Assembly (NCBI GenBank): GCA_015698045.1
Contig: BLAL01000059.1
Location: 625,001 to 689,000, forward strand
DNA: 64,000 bases
Direction of reading: 5' to 3'
Origin: Rhizophagus clarus
Taxonomy: Eukaryota > Glomeromycota > Glomeromycetes > Glomerales > Glomeraceae
Below, one piece after another: positions 24,430-37,780 of the stretch (its first letter is position 1; each line of letters begins with the position of its first letter). The notes below the pieces were generated by a model. The model did not search any database. It had not been told where the DNA came from and saw only the letters and a list, made by a program, of their open reading frames with translations. Position numbers and translations under genes: made by a program.

Positions 24430-25025
24430 CTTCGTATATAGTATTATATTACGGAATGATTTCTAGGTGTGTCAATGACAAGAAAAAGAATTTTCTGAAG
24501 TTTATGCCAAATTTGATATTTGCTTTTTTTTTTGGCATACAAGTACATGAGGCGCAGATAATTCAGATAATTCGGCATTACGGCGGCGTAATGGTGAAAA
24601 TACACCGGTATAATGCCGAATTAGTGCAATATGTCATAATATTTCGCGGTAATATTTCAGCAAAGCTTGAACCTAATTCATTCCATTGTATATATACTGC
24701 ATCACGTGGGATAAAAGATTTCGAAGAAATTTATAATCAGTCGATCGGACTTAAATTTTTACCAATGTAAAATAATGATACTGCTCTTATTGTTAGTAAT
24801 GACGTATTGTTCAGTCAAAATATTGATATTTTTTTCCATCTCATAAACTTTGCTTTTTCGCTTATTTATCATGAGCAACCGATGGTCGATGCCAATCCTG
24901 ACACTCCTGATTTTGAATTCAACAAAATCACATTACGCAAATATAAATATAAAGCTTCGCGATCTTCTAAAATACAGTTACTAGTTCGTAAGCTGATGGA
25001 CGTTAATTATTTTACATGCTATTAA
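24430..25025 (+). pseudogene. Relic of a SigF-like/NTF2-like gene with its 5' region (iii)
   Basis: The upstream part (24440-24780) resembles the region before the intact gene, with 'GATTTCTAGGTGTGTCAATG' at 24458 against 'TTGTTTCTAGGTGTTACGGC' at 33053. A 'GTAATGACGT...TCAGTCAAAATATT' block (24794-24825) matches 33165-33210. A degraded exon 1 with 'CCAATCCTGACA' follows. Two open frames remain (24411-24770 and 24807-25025), but neither has the family motifs, so I treat them as relics. Confidence 0.55.
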
Positions 25026-25267
25026 AAATCATATTATACAAATTGTAAGTTTTTAGGGTAGCTCGTTAAATACTTACATATTTATTTACTATGCAAGTCA
25101 AAACCAGGTTGAAAGGGCCAAACCTGTTGCATCCGTTTTAATTCGATTTTCAAAAATGCATCTTATAATAATTTCCAAATTTAAAATATAAAAAGAAAGC
25201 AACAGACAGCTAATTTCCTGATGGTAATAGAAAAATTTTAAAAAATGATTTTGTATCTAATTTTTTA

Positions 25268-25296
25268 TTAATTAAATTAAATTAAATTAAATTAAA
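25268..25296. repeat. AATTA microsatellite
   Basis: About five tandem copies of a 5-bp ATTAA unit lie just beyond the 3' end of copy E. Confidence 0.8.
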
Positions 25297-25312
25297 GATT
25301 AAAATTAAAAAT

Positions 25313-26815
25313 TTACAAAGGCATTTGCCATCTATCAATTGTATTTAATAAACTATGATCTCTATTTTTCAATCTCTCATTTCTTTCCGACACAATAACT
25401 TTGGTAAACGTAGACACTACTCTCGAACAACCTTCTGGACCTGATATGAAATAATTAGCGTTTACACAAACTAATTTATCCAAAATTCCTTGTATCCCAG
25501 GACCACCTAATTCTTCATTATATAATCTATTTTCTCTTAATTGTTTTAAACCTCCCAATGAGACCCAAGTATTTATTTTAAAAGTTTCATTTATTGCTCT
25601 TATAGCTTCATGATGATAATTAGTGATTGATGTAAATGTATCAGATTGTGATTTTGATGATGTAAGAGGGTAATCTGTTGCTAAATAAATATTTTTAATT
25701 CCTTCTTCTTTCATAACTTTCTTCAAAGTCATAATAAGACCTTGAGCACATTCAGGTAATAATGTAGGGTTTGATTGTTCTAATCTCCAATGAATTGCAA
25801 TATATGAAGAAGATAATTTATTTTTTATCCTTTTAGCTTCATTTAATATATATTCACTATAAGGTATAATCGGCATTTCTTGAGGAAACAAAGGATGAAT
25901 TACATTTGCATTCATAAATAAAATATCATCATTCATTGTGAAAGTTTTACTAAATGATTCAGAAAATTTGATTCGTCTTCTTTCTGACATCAAATCAGAT
26001 TCGTCAATATAATATTTTGTGTATTTTACTTTTGAATTTTTAGGATCCTCAAGATTCATTGATGGTTCGAATTTAGAAATACATCCAAAATCATAATTTA
26101 TTTCCGAATCATCGTAATATGATCTATTATGAGTATTTCTATGTAATTTAATATAAGAATGGAATACTGATAATGGTGGTATAACTTCATCATCTTCATC
26201 ATCATTTAACTTCTTTTTAAGTAGATCCCGTTCTTTTAACCAATAACTAAATTCATTTTCTGATTTAAATTGAACTTTGGGAAATACTTCTTGAATTAAT
26301 TTGGTATTATAATAGAAATCAAACGGAAAATTGTGACAAGTACCAATTCGAGAAGATCCAACATTTGTTAAAACCATTATACGATCCAATTTTTCAGCCA
26401 ATTGACAAAATGATCGAAAATGCATATTGGCTTTGGTTTCTTGTTCTCTAAGTGCATAAGCAAATAAAAATTTACATTTTGGTTTACCACAAAATTTTTT
26501 GTTTAATTCTTTTAATGAATTGAATGAAGTTGTATAACTTTCATCAGGTGTGGAGGTTGGGGTTGTATTCGGTAATAATGTTGATGGGTATGTAAGATTA
26601 ACTGCTGTAAGTTTTTCTTCATTCTAAAATATTAAAAATTATTTTATTTAGTATATAATCAAACAGATTTGAAAAGGAATTTCCAATAAAAAAAATATAT
26701 TTACTTTGTATGATAATAATTCTTGTTCATAATAGTAAGTACTTGTTAAATACCATAATAAAAAGAAAGAACAAATTATGAGGAATGATTTTTTTGTTAT
26801 TTGAATCAAAGACAT
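25313..26815 (-). CDS. O-fucosyltransferase-like type II membrane protein, copy E
   Basis: The exons are 26705-26815 (37 codons, short tail 'MSLIQITKKSF' then anchor 'LIICSFFLLWYLTSTYYY') and 25313-26623. The protein is 473 aa. Motifs are 'REQETKANMHFRS', 'YIAIHWRLEQS', 'LLPECAQGL', 'IYLATDYPL', 'GILDKLVCVNANYF', 'GPEGCSRVVSTFTK' and end 'DRWQMPL'. It is a more diverged member, with 'YIAIHW' as in copy G rather than 'YIGIHW'. The stem segment after the anchor is Ser/Thr/Pro-rich. A SigF-like relic lies at its 3' side. Confidence 0.72.
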
Positions 26816-26900
26816 TTTTTTTTTTTTTTTTTTATTTCCTTTTTTTTCTATCTGTAAAAAAATTCAGCAGTAGTAGAGTCAATTTATCTATCGTTCAAGT

Positions 26901-26922
26901 AATAAACACTATTTAAATCCTT
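26901..26922 (-). promoter_or_regulatory. TATA-like box of copy E
   Basis: The minus strand reads AGGATTTAAATAGTGTTTAT, about 90-105 bp before the ATG. A poly-A/T insertion separates box and start compared with copies B and D. Confidence 0.45.
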
Positions 26923-28559
26923 TTGTTTTACGATTCACGTTAATTACTTAGAGCGCATGCGTAGGACACTTCTGCATATCGTTTCTGTCCGCAAGTATGT
27001 TACCAATAATTTTTGCTTTAATTTTGTGACTAAGTGAGTGTGTGTGACAATTAAAATTTTTACTGTTATATATATATATTTAACGAAATTATTTTTTTTA
27101 TAAAAAAAAAAAAAAAAAAATTAATTTTCTTACAATTTAAATTATTTTTATGTACTTATATAATTTAGTGGTGCATTTTTTTTTTTTAATTAATTAATGT
27201 TATAATTTTATAATTATGGTGGTACATTTTTTAATTTAATGCGGTATATTTATTATGAACGATTCGGACGTTCCAATGGTTCCCGTTACCTTGTTCATTT
27301 CTTGGCGGTACGGGGAGGTGATACTTATACATCATGTATAAGCACTCCTAATAATAAATATATTTAATATAAACCGTTACACTATATGCTCCTAATAAAT
27401 GTCACTCCCTCTAGCCACAATTAATTGGTTAAATAAAGTCAACAAATTAATTTGTCGTTTTATATTTGTTTGTTTGAACATTTATTGCTTTTTTTATATT
27501 CATTAATAAAACCCCAATATAATATATTAACCGAATCTTTATTTTTTCAATTACAAATAAAGAAAAAAAAATAATAATAATATAATAAATAACAAATACT
27601 TTAAAAAAAAAAAAAATTTAATTGTTTACCGTAATGATCATTGAATTACTTTTTTGTCTTTATTAGGTAATACTCTTGTAATCAAAGAAAGTCAAGTGGT
27701 TATAAAATTAAAAATTTTATTTGGGTAAACAATAATTTTTTTCGTACTCTTCTAAATCACTTCTATTAATTCTATTGATTCTATTAATGTTATTACACAA
27801 CATAGAAAAATCTTTATTATATTAATGTGTCGCCCTTTTTCGTCATATACCACACGAAACTATTGTAATTGATTGACCTCTTTAAAGAGAAGATAGAAAG
27901 ATAATGTTGAACTATTATCAACGAAATTTTAAACGCCGAAGAATTTTATCCGATCGTTAATAATTCAAGTTTGATCGACCAGTCTTTGAATTTATAATGT
28001 ATCATTTATAATAAAACTTGCTGCTGCAGTGGTCGTTCTTGATTTTTATAATAAAGCAATATTTGCAATACAACGATCATTTTGTTATTTCGACCGGACA
28101 TTTTTATTTTTATTTTTTTTTTACGATGCATATTTGGTTGTAAAGGATATCTTATAATACGTTCATTGACTTGATGACAAAATCTTGAAATACTGTAATA
28201 AAAAAAAAAAAAATATTTATATATAAGCTATCTTTAAGAAATCGGTTAATTATCACTGAATGTTATATCCAATGCGTTGAAAAAATATCTGAAACTAGTT
28301 TTTTTTTTTTTGGAGAGTTTCACTACTTTTTAAAGATTGACATTTAAATTTATTATGATTTCGAAAGTATAAAAATTTATTTGATTTTTTACGAAATCGT
28401 CAAAAACATGATCGTTCCTATATAACAATTAAAGCAACAATTATTTTAAACCTCTCATCGATACAAAGAGCCCATGTACAATACGGTATAAAAAAGATTT
28501 TTGATTTTATACAACCAGAATAATAAATTTTTCATCTACGTATAATTACATAGTATTAT
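26923..28559. other. Spacer with homopolymers, no gene seen
   Basis: Long A and T runs occur (for example near 27095-27120 and 28200). No frame has recognisable content. Confidence 0.5.
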
Positions 28560-28900
28560 AGAACGGAATGGTTATTGTCAAGATGACGATTTTACGCTAA
28601 ATCTGATATTTACCATAAAAGAAAAAAGTAAATATTTTATTTTATTTTTTTTTTTTGGCGAAGAATTTACATACATGGTATATAATGTGTTATCACGTAT
28701 TAGAATAAAAGATTTCGATTAGAAACCTTTCAATCTGGTAAATGCCGTAACGTAAACGGTATGCCGATTAAAACACCGTAAACTCATGTTGACGTATGTT
28801 CAATAATTTCTTTTGTTCCGTAAGTTGTGAATTTGTGCCGAGAAAGGTATTCGACTGTTCAAATTCTTTCGAGGCGAGAGAAATTTACGATAACAATTAA
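28560..28900 (+). pseudogene. Relic of a SigF-like/NTF2-like gene (iv)
   Basis: A 'GGAATGGTTATTGTCAAGATGACG' type 5' block is followed near 28837 by 'CTGTTCAAATTCTTTCGAGG'. The last 17 bases are identical to the exon-1 end of the intact gene (33425-33441). Most of the coding part is gone. It is located at the 3' side of copy F. Confidence 0.55.
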
Positions 28901-29057
28901 CAATAAAGTATACATTACTAAGAATTTTGATGTAAAATATTTATTTTTCTAAGAAATTTGTTAAAAAAGTGAAAAGATGATTTAGAAATGACTATGTGAT
29001 GCAACATTGCTTTTTCTCGTTCCGGTATTTATATTCCTTCTTAAATGTCTCGAGTAA

Positions 29058-30541
29058 TTATGGTTCCCATCTATTTATTGTATTTAATAAACTATGATCA
29101 TTATTTTTTATTCTATCCCTTCTTTCATTTGCAATAGCTTTGGTAAATGAAGAAACTCTCGAACAACCTTTTGGACCTGATATAAAATAATTAGAATTTA
29201 TACAAACTAATTTATCCAAAATTCCTTGTATTCCAGGACCATTCAATTCTTTATCATATTGATTATTTTCTTTTAATTGTTCTAAACCTCCTAATGAAAC
29301 CCAAGTATTTATTTTAAAAGTTTCATTTAATGTTTTTATAGCATCATGATGATAATGTGAGAGATTTTTAAATGTACTAGATTGTGATCTTGAAGAAAGA
29401 GGATAATCTGTTGCTAAATAAATATTTTCTATTCCTTCTTCTTTCATAACTTTATTCAATGTTTTAATAAGACCTTGAACACATTCTGGTAATAATTCAG
29501 GTATTGAACTTTCTAATCTCCAATGAATTCCAATATAAGAAGAAGATAATTTATCTTTTAATCTTTGAGCTTCATTTAATATATAATCATTATAAGGTAT
29601 AACTGGCGTAATTTCAGGAAATAAAGGATAAGCTACACGTCCATTCACTAACAAAATTTCTTCATCGATTGTGAATACTTTGGTAAGCAGTTTTGAAAAT
29701 TTAGCTCGTCTCCTTATCAAGTCAGTTGTTTTAACAAACATTTTTGTATAACTTACTCTAGAATTATTTGGATCTTCGAGATTCATTAATGGTTCGAATT
29801 TAGAAATACATTTGTTTTTATCGAAATTTGTTTCTGCATTATAATAGTAAGTGTCTTCTTTATGAGATTGAATACTTGTATGTAATATTGATAATGGTGA
29901 TATAATATTTTTGTTAACGTTATTATTTAACGTCATTTTAATTTGATCACGTTCTTTTAACCAAAAAATGAAATCATTTTCCGATTTAAATATAACATTA
30001 GGAAATTCTTTTTGTAGTAAATTGGTATCATAATAAAAATCAAAAGGAAATTTGTTACAAGTACCAATTCTGGAAGATCCAACATTTGTTAAAATCATTA
30101 TACGATTCAATTTTTCAGCCAATTGACTAAATGATCGAAAATGTGTATTCGCTTTAGTTTCTTGTTCTCCAAGTAAATAAGCAAATAAAAATTTACATGT
30201 GGGTTTACCACAAAATTTTTTGTTTAATTCTTCTAATGAATTTAATGAAGTTATGGAAGAAGTATTTGATAATGTTGATTTATATGTTGACGTATGATAA
30301 ATTTCTGTAAGTGACACTTCGTTCTATAATATTTAATAATAATTGATTAGTATACAATCGAATAGATTTGAAATAATAATAATAAAAATTTATTTACTTG
30401 GTCTGATAATAATTCATGTTTATAATAAAATGAATATGATATAAGCCACAATAAAAAGGAAAAACAAAGTAACGAAAATGAATTTTTCATTATTTGACTC
30501 GGAAACATTTTCTTTCGTGTAGAACTCAGTTGTAGAACCAT
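29058..30541 (-). CDS. O-fucosyltransferase-like type II membrane protein, copy F
   Basis: The exons are 30398-30541 (48 codons, anchor 'FSLLCFSFLLWLISYSFYY') and 29058-30323. The protein is 469 aa. It is closest to copy A, sharing 'NVNKNIISPLSILHTS'-type spacing and 'FVKTTDLIRRRAKFSK'. Motifs are 'EQETKANTHFRS', 'YIGIHWRLESS', 'IYLATDYPLSSR', 'GILDKLVCI', 'GPKGCSRVSSFTK' and end 'NRWEP'. One residue is lost after 'DYPL' compared with copy A. Intact. Confidence 0.72.
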
Positions 30542-30580
30542 CTTTTTTTTTTTTTTTTGTACGAGTCACAAATCAAAATC

Positions 30581-31589
30581 AACTCTATTTAATCTTTTTT
30601 TCAAATAAAGAGAAAAAGGAATGATATGATATATCTGTTCCCCGTTTCCCATATGAGATATTTAAAAATTTTTTAAAGTTGCGATTGTATATACGCCAAT
30701 TAGGCGTGGTGATACAATTAAAACATTTAAAAAAATGTAATTACGGCAATTCCCACGATGTTATCATTTTTACTCGAGAAAAATTTAGCTAGAATTTAAT
30801 TAATGTCTTGGCAAAATAAATAGTTTAGCCTCGAAATTTTTTTATTTTAGGTTAGTGTTTTTTTTACATTTTTAACGTGTAACAATTAAATTATTTCTGT
30901 TTTGAACGTAATGCACCGACGGAGACTTCCGTTACCTAGTTTTTACGTCAGTACAAGAGGAGTAACATTTATTACATCACATCCAATTACACTATAAGAT
31001 TATAAGATACGTATGACCCCCCATGATTTTATGCAAAGTAATAAATTGACGTTTTTTTTTTTTTTTTTTTGTTTTGTTCATTTAAATATTGCACTTTGTG
31101 TTCTATACCAATAAATTGTATTAACCAAATTAATCCAAATTTTCATTTCCAAATAAAGAAAAAATAATGATAAAGGGTATATATTATATAACCTTTTTAT
31201 TTTTTAAATTTTGTTGTATAAACAATAATAACTTTTTTTAATTGGTATTTTTTCCTTAATTCATGTTATACAGTACATTCATTAACATTCATAACGGAAT
31301 TTTAAATATAATAAATACCATTTTTATTATATACCGTACGAAAAAAAGATTTATAGGAGACGGAATTGTTTCTTTTATCCTTGTGAATTGTGATTGGTTT
31401 CATTTCAATTATAATTTATAAACAATATTTCGTTAGAGAGCAAAAAAAAAAAAAAATTATACGATTATTATTTTTAATTATTTTGTGATACAAGGATATT
31501 TCAAAAGAGTACACCGTAAAATTTCAAAACAAAATCTATTAAAACTGCCAATTTTTACACGGTCCGAATTTTATTTCGTTTAAGTAAAA
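30581..31589. other. Spacer upstream of copy F
   Basis: A TATA-like CTATTTAA block (minus-strand TTAAATAG) is near 30585-30592. Several poly-T and poly-A runs follow. No gene is seen. Confidence 0.5.
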
Positions 31590-31880
31590 TAGTACAGAAA
31601 TCGTTTATATGTAGAAAAAGATTTTTTCAAAGTTTTGTGCTAGATCAAATTCTTGGCACATAAAAATAAATACACAGTACACAGTACAGTGTATACGTGA
31701 ATTTCGATCACGAACATTCTATTTGTAACTTAATTTTGTTGATTCAAAACAAGTGTGCTACTCATTGTTAGTAGTGACGTAAACATGTCTTTTCGTTAGG
31801 CCGGTTATGGGCGATTTGGAATATGGTGAGAAAAGAGAAATTTGGAATATTTCTTTTTATATTTCATTTATTATAGGTAA
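31590..31880 (+). pseudogene. Relic of a SigF-like/NTF2-like gene 5' region (v)
   Basis: Similar to relic iii, with 'CATTGTTAGTAGTGACGTAA' at 31766 against 'TTATTGTTAGTAATGACGTA' at 24787. It precedes the pseudogene copy at 31995-32345. Weak but in the expected place. Confidence 0.4.
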
Positions 31881-31940
31881 TCAAAATGAGTCAACAAATC
31901 GCGTAAATTGAAATTACTGTCGAATTTCATTGATAAATCA

Positions 31941-31992
31941 CGTTTAATAACTGTTTAAATAACTGTTTAATAACTGTTTAATAAACATTTTT
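31941..31992. repeat. Short tandem repeat
   Basis: About three copies of a 15-bp unit TTTAATAACTG. Confidence 0.7.
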
Positions 31993-31994
31993 AA

Positions 31995-32345
31995 TAACTC
32001 ACGTTCTTTAAGCCAAAAAAATGAAACCATTTTCCGAAACAAGCCGATATTATAATAAAAATAAAAGGAAATTTGTTACAAAAGATGTTGAAACTTAAAA
32101 ATCAAATTTTCAGCCAATTGTAATTTCTTTGTTCTCCAAGAATATAAATTACATGTGGGCTTTGCTACAAAATTCTTTGTTTAGATCTTCTAATGGAAAT
32201 TATGGTTAAGGTAACAATGTTTGATGGAATTGTAAGATTAAGAGATTCTTTGTTCTACATATTTGGTATCCATTTACTATTGAAAAAAGAATTAATTATA
32301 TATCACAATAAAATTAAAATGTCCACCGTGATAACAAAAATAACA
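31995..32345 (-). pseudogene. Degenerate O-fucosyltransferase-like copy
   Basis: On the minus strand, short blocks in correct order match the 5' half of the paralogues. They cover the catalytic segment equivalent to 'FIFWLKERDQ' (near 31998-32030), the 'QETK...' and 'CKFLFAY' region (32125-32165) and the signal-anchor exon (32260-32340). Many small deletions remove any frame. The 3' half is missing. Confidence 0.7.
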
Positions 32346-33250
32346 AAAATACGATCCTTTGTTTATTCTCCTTAAAAAAATCCATTTTTCCGTGTAACTA
32401 AAATTAATTAAGATTATGCGTTTTTATCATTCGGTTTAAACGTGTAATGATATTTAATTTTTATCATTGGTTTTTTTTGGGGGGGGGTTTTTTTTTTAAC
32501 GTTTAATTGTCCAAAGGGTATGACAACGAATAATACTCATATGATGATTACCAACATGACAATCAACTGATATAAATGATAAATTATTTGTTTTATGCAT
32601 TATATGAAACAGTGTTGGTTACAAAATGAGTACGGATATAAGGATATTCTAAACAAACAAATGATAAACTTCTTTTTCTCCTATCTTTCATGTTCAACGA
32701 ATATACTGTAGTTCTTTCATTTACAAAAAAGGAAACTATAATGACTAAAAAGACGAAAAAGATGAAAATAGTCATAATCACTAAAAATACATTGTAATAA
32801 ATCCCAAAAATAAATGTAATAATAATTCGTGTCACCCATTTTTAATTATTATTTTCACAACAACAAAGATTTACCTTCTACTTTGAGTATCGGATCCGTT
32901 AACCCAATTATTCGGGTGTTTCAAATATAATTTTTTGTTTACGCCAAGATTCTTAAAAAAAAAAAAAAAACTTTTAAAAGTAAGTCAAAATGGCGTGATT
33001 ATCGCCGAAAAATCGGCCTATTCCGAATAAGTTCTGGCTGTGAAAAAACGAATTGTTTCTAGGTGTTACGGCCGAAATTTCCATGACAAATTTGGAAAAG
33101 AATCGATGTATAATTAGGCATCGTGACGTATGCTCAGTCTTAATATGCCCCTTATTATCTTTGTAAATGACGTCAACTTATCGTAATGTAATTTTCAGTC
33201 AAAAATATTTAGTCGTTTTCCATTCGTTTTACGAGCTTTCACTTTCTATC
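32346..33250. other. Spacer and 5' region of the SigF-like gene
   Basis: Contains an unusual G9 run flanked by T runs (about 32470-32500). The segment from about 33000 is shared with the relics at 24440 and 28560, so it belongs to the duplicated promoter region. Confidence 0.5.
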
Positions 33251-33997
33251 ATGGATAATCCAGTGAAAGATATACCAATAGTTGTCAATAATATTTTTGC
33301 TAACCCTGACAAATCAGCTCTAGAAAAGGAGGTTAAAAGATCTTATATTCCTAATTTCGAATATCACCATTCTTTGTTGGATGTCTCACCTAAACCTGGA
33401 TCAAGAGAGAAGGTTATTCGGCTTTTCAAATTCTTTCGAGGTACAGTTTCACACCACCCCCTAACAACCTTTTTTTACAACAATAATAATAATTAATATT
33501 ACTTCCATTTTTTTACAGGATGTTTTTGGAGTAACAAGTTACAAATTAATGAAATAAGCAAGTTTTATTTTTAATTTCAAATTGTATGTTGTTCTTTTTA
33601 TGTAATACCCCTTTTTTTTTATTAGATTTCAATGAGGAAAGTGGAAGGATGTTTCTAGATGTTACTCAACACCTTCAATTATTATTTCTTCCATGGATAA
33701 TCGCCCCAGTAAGGTAAAAAAAAAAGAGATCTCCCTTTCTTGGCATTTAAAAGTTTTAAATTCTTATGCATAAATATTTGTTATACGTAATGCAGAGTTG
33801 TTGTTGAGTACTACTTTAAACGAAACGATGAAGGAAAATACTTTATTTGTAGACAAGATGATTTTATTGAACCAGAAGTATTAATGAGTTTATTTATTCC
33901 ATATTTCGGTCCTTTAACTATAAGGACCGCTAAATCAGTTACTGCAAGCTTTTCTGAGTTTGTTGGTTCAATCTTTGATTTAATAGGTTGGAGTTAA
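33251..33997 (+). CDS. SigF-like/NTF2-like domain protein (only intact copy)
   Basis: The exons are 33251-33440, 33519-33557, 33626-33713 and 33796-33997. The protein is 172 aa, the usual size of the fungal SigF-like NTF2-like family of unknown function. It starts 'MDNPVKDIPIVVNNIF', which fits the family's N-terminus. The core 'GRMFLDVTQHLQLLFLPW' is followed by 'APVRVVVEYYFKRNDEGKY', then 'FICRQDDFIEPEVLMSLF', and ends in a hydrophobic tail. The second intron appears to be GC-AG (donor GCAAGT), because no GT donor keeps the frame. It converges on copy G with only about 150 bp between stops. The relics elsewhere show that this gene was duplicated together with its neighbour. Family name is from motif memory. 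Confidence 0.75.
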
Positions 33998-34099
33998 TTT
34001 TGTATATATGAACAAGTTAAATAATCTTATGATTTTATTTTTGTTTATTAATTAAAAATTAAAAATTAAATTAAAATTTATATTATTATTTATTAATTA

Positions 34100-34132
<33 letters not shown>

Positions 34133-34149
34133 AGAAAAAAGTAAAAAAT

Positions 34150-35657
34150 TTACAAAATAATTTTCCATCTATCAATTGTGTTTAATATACCACTATCTAT
34201 ATTTCTTATTTTATCCTTTCTTTCATCTTCAATAGATTTAGTAAATGTAGATAAAATTCTTGAACAACCAAATGAACCCGCTAAAAAATAATTCGCATCT
34301 ATACAAACTAATTTATCCAAAATTCCTTGTAATCCAGGTCCAACAAATTCTGAATGATAATTTTTATCCTTTCTTAAATCTTCTAACCCTCCTAATGATA
34401 CCCAAGTATTTATTTTAAAAGTTTCATTTAACATTCTTATAGCTTCATGATGATAATTTGTAATATCTTTAAATGTATCTGATTGTGATTTTGATGATAA
34501 AAGTGGATAATCCGTTGCTAAATAAATATTTTCTATTCCTTCTTCTGTCATAACTCTTTTCAATGTTTTAATAAGACCTTGAGCACATTCTGGTAATAAT
34601 TCAGGTCTTGCTTGTTCTAATCTCCAATGTATTGCTATATATGATGATGATAATTTATCTTTCAGCTTTTGAGCTTCATTTAATATATAATCATTATAAG
34701 GTATGGCTGGCATAACTTTAGGGAATAAAGCCTCTAATACAAATGAATTTACCAACATAATTTCTTCATCAGTTGTAAGACTCTCAACGAGTAATTCAGA
34801 AAATTCGGGTTTAGCTCTTGGTCTTATATCGGATTTTGCAATATCCATTATAGTATATCTTACTTTAGAGTTTTTAGGATCAACGAGGTTCATAAATGGT
34901 TCGAATTTAGATAAACATTTATTCAAACTAACGACTGGTTTAACTTCTCTATAAATCGTTTCCGTTGTTATATCATATCTTCGAAGATGTGAATGTAATA
35001 TTGATAATGGTGGTATAATTTCATTATCCTTTTTATAATTCATCTTCTTTTTAATTTCATCACGTATTTTAAGCCAAAGGTAAAAATCATCTTCATATTT
35101 ATATATAACATTAGGAAATTCTTGTCGAAGTAATTTAAGATCATAATAAAAATCAAATGGATAATTTTGACAAATGTTAATTTGTGAAGATCCAACATTT
35201 GTTAAAATCATGGTACGATTTAATTTTTCTGCCAATTGACTAAATGATCGAAAATGTAAATTGGCTTTAGTTTCTTGTTCCCCATAATCGTAAACAAATA
35301 AAAATTTACATGTGGTTTGACCACAAAATCTCATATTTAATTCTTCGAGTGGATTATCGTTATTATATATGGTAGACAATGTATTCGATGATAATGTTAA
35401 AGATGACGAGAGACGTATCTTGGTAAGCCTTTCCTTCTATTTAAATCAAAAGAAATTTAAAATTAAAAATAATTTTTTTTTTTTTTTTTTTTTTCAATTT
35501 TCGATTTTCGATTTTCATTTCTTACCTCAGATGAAAATATATTATTATTCATAAAATAATAAGTCGTATACCACACAACGAAGAAAAAACAAATGAATGA
35601 TGTCTTCCTCTTCGTTGTTTGAACCCTGGACATTCTAGATTGATTTAATAATTTCAT
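34150..35657 (-). CDS. O-fucosyltransferase-like type II membrane protein, copy G
   Basis: The exons are 35526-35657 (44 codons, anchor 'SFICFFFVVWYTTYYF') and 34150-35436. The protein is 472 aa. Motifs are 'GEQETKANLHFRS', 'YIAIHWRLEQA', 'LLPECAQGL', 'IYLATDYPL', 'GILDKLVCIDANYF' and end 'DRWKIIL'. The C-terminal binding segment differs: 'AGSFGCSRILSTFTK' replaces 'GPKGCSRV'. It is the partner of the intact SigF-like gene. It is more diverged from A, B, D and F, so it may represent the older member. Confidence 0.72.
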
Positions 35658-36262
35658 TTTTTTATTTACAGTATTATTATTTTTTTTTTTTTTTTTTTTT
35701 TTTTGTACTAAAAATATTTTATTACAATAAAATATATATAAAGTTTATAAAAAAAAAAAAAAAATGAATGTCGGATTTTTAGGATGAAGAGGGAGAATGA
35801 GAAGAAAAAGCGAGATTATAAATCCTATTTATTGTTTGTTAACTATGTGTGGTATTTTAAATAGTTTCAATTCTAATAAGCGATTGGTTGAATCGCTCTT
35901 TATATCCATATGTTTTAAAAGTTCATCCAATCATGTTTATTTTGAACTCTTTTTTAGTTAAGTGTAACGGAGATAAGAATTCCACGCACCAACTAAAGAC
36001 TACAGTATATAGTGTACTAGAACAAACATAGGGCTTGCATTTAATTTTATAACGTGCATCAGCTAAATTAGGGTTTATGCAACTTTACTTAATGATGTTA
36101 TGTTACGCAGCCACTATTATTCTATTAAGTGAAACAAACAATATACAAAATTAATTTTAGAATTTAAATTATAAAAAAAAGGAATATAAGACCCGCATTA
36201 TTTGGATTAATTACAAGTCTACATTTGTAATTTATTACTGTACATAAATAAATAAATTATTA
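35658..36262. other. Spacer upstream of copy G
   Basis: Poly-T near 35681-35704 and AT-rich. TATA-like ATTTTAAATAG lies near 35851. No gene is seen. Confidence 0.5.
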
Positions 36263-37749
36263 TTATAATCTCGTCCATCTTGTAATTACATTTCGTAATC
36301 TCTTATCACCTTTGTCTATTAAATTTTTTCTTGCTTCACCAATAAGTTTGGTGTAAGTTGAACGGATTCTACAACAATCTTTGGGTCCACTTATAAAATA
36401 ATCGGATTGTATACATATTAATTTATCTAAAATTCCATGTATCCCTGAACCTTTAAATTCTGAATTATAATTTTTATCTTCCCTAAATTCTTTAAAAGCG
36501 TTTAATGATACCCATGTTTTAAGGTCAAATGTTGAATTAAGCATTTGAATAGCTAATCTATGCTCTTTCTTTATATAATAAAATGTATCCGAAGCTGATG
36601 TACCCCCTGAAATAGGGTAATCAGTAGCAAGATATATATTATTTATTCCTTCCGTCGTTTTAAGATGATTAATTGTTTCAATTAATTTTTCGGCACATTT
36701 TGGCATTTTTTCTAATCTTCCTTGTTCCATTCTCCAATGAATACAATAATATGGTTGTAATTTATTTCTAATTTCTATTGCTTGTTTCATAATATGAGGA
36801 GCGAATGGAATTGGTTCTTCGATTAATGGAAACATTTGTCTTCGAGAACGGTTTCGAATTAATATTACAGGTGATTTTATATCTTGAAGATTTTCTGTAA
36901 AAAAATTGAACATTTTATATTCAAAATCTTTTACATAACCTATTCCTGTATGAAATTCAAGATAATCGATTATATTTAAATCAAATTGATCTACACATAA
37001 TTTATAAAGTATCTTCTTTCCGTAATGAACACCTGGTTCAACTGCCATTTTATTATGATCTCTTATAGAATATGAATCATTTCTACCATCTTCTATAAAC
37101 CATGTATGTAATGTATCAGGTTTAATTAAAAGTTCTTTTGTCCAATCTTTAAAAGTTTGTTGTGTCATAAATTTTACTCTTGGAAACATTTCTTTCATTT
37201 TATCCAAATCATAATAAAATTCAAAAGGATACTTTGCGCAGCAATTCATCCTTGAATTTCCAACATTTGGTAATACCATTATTCGATTAAGTGATTCCGC
37301 AAGGTATGTTAAAGATCTAATATGAATGTTCGCTCTAGTTTCTTGTTCAGGAATAAAATATGGAAACATGAATCTACATGTTTTTTCTCCACAATATTTT
37401 AAATTAATATTTTCATCATGTTTTTTTGTATTATTATTATTATTATTATTATTAAAATCGATATTATTATCGTTAATGTCATCAATTCCAATCGATTTGT
37501 TTAATGACACTTTTTCTAATGATATATTCTATAATAATAAAAAAAAAAAATAAATATATTATTAATATTATTAATATATGATTGTTTCATTTTATTTTAT
37601 TTTATTATGTTATTTTATTATATTATTGTTATTTTTTTTTTTTTTTTTTTTATTTACTGTTTTTTTCTTTTTTATTATTAAAAATAACACAGAATAAACA
37701 AACATTTTTTTTTTTTTTTTTTTTGGCCAAAACATTTTTTTTTCGGTCG

Positions 37750-37780
<31 letters not shown>

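Noticed and set aside
32470..32500. G9 run between T runs as a G-quadruplex
   Set aside because: Only one G-run is present. A quadruplex needs four, so this is most likely homopolymer slippage.
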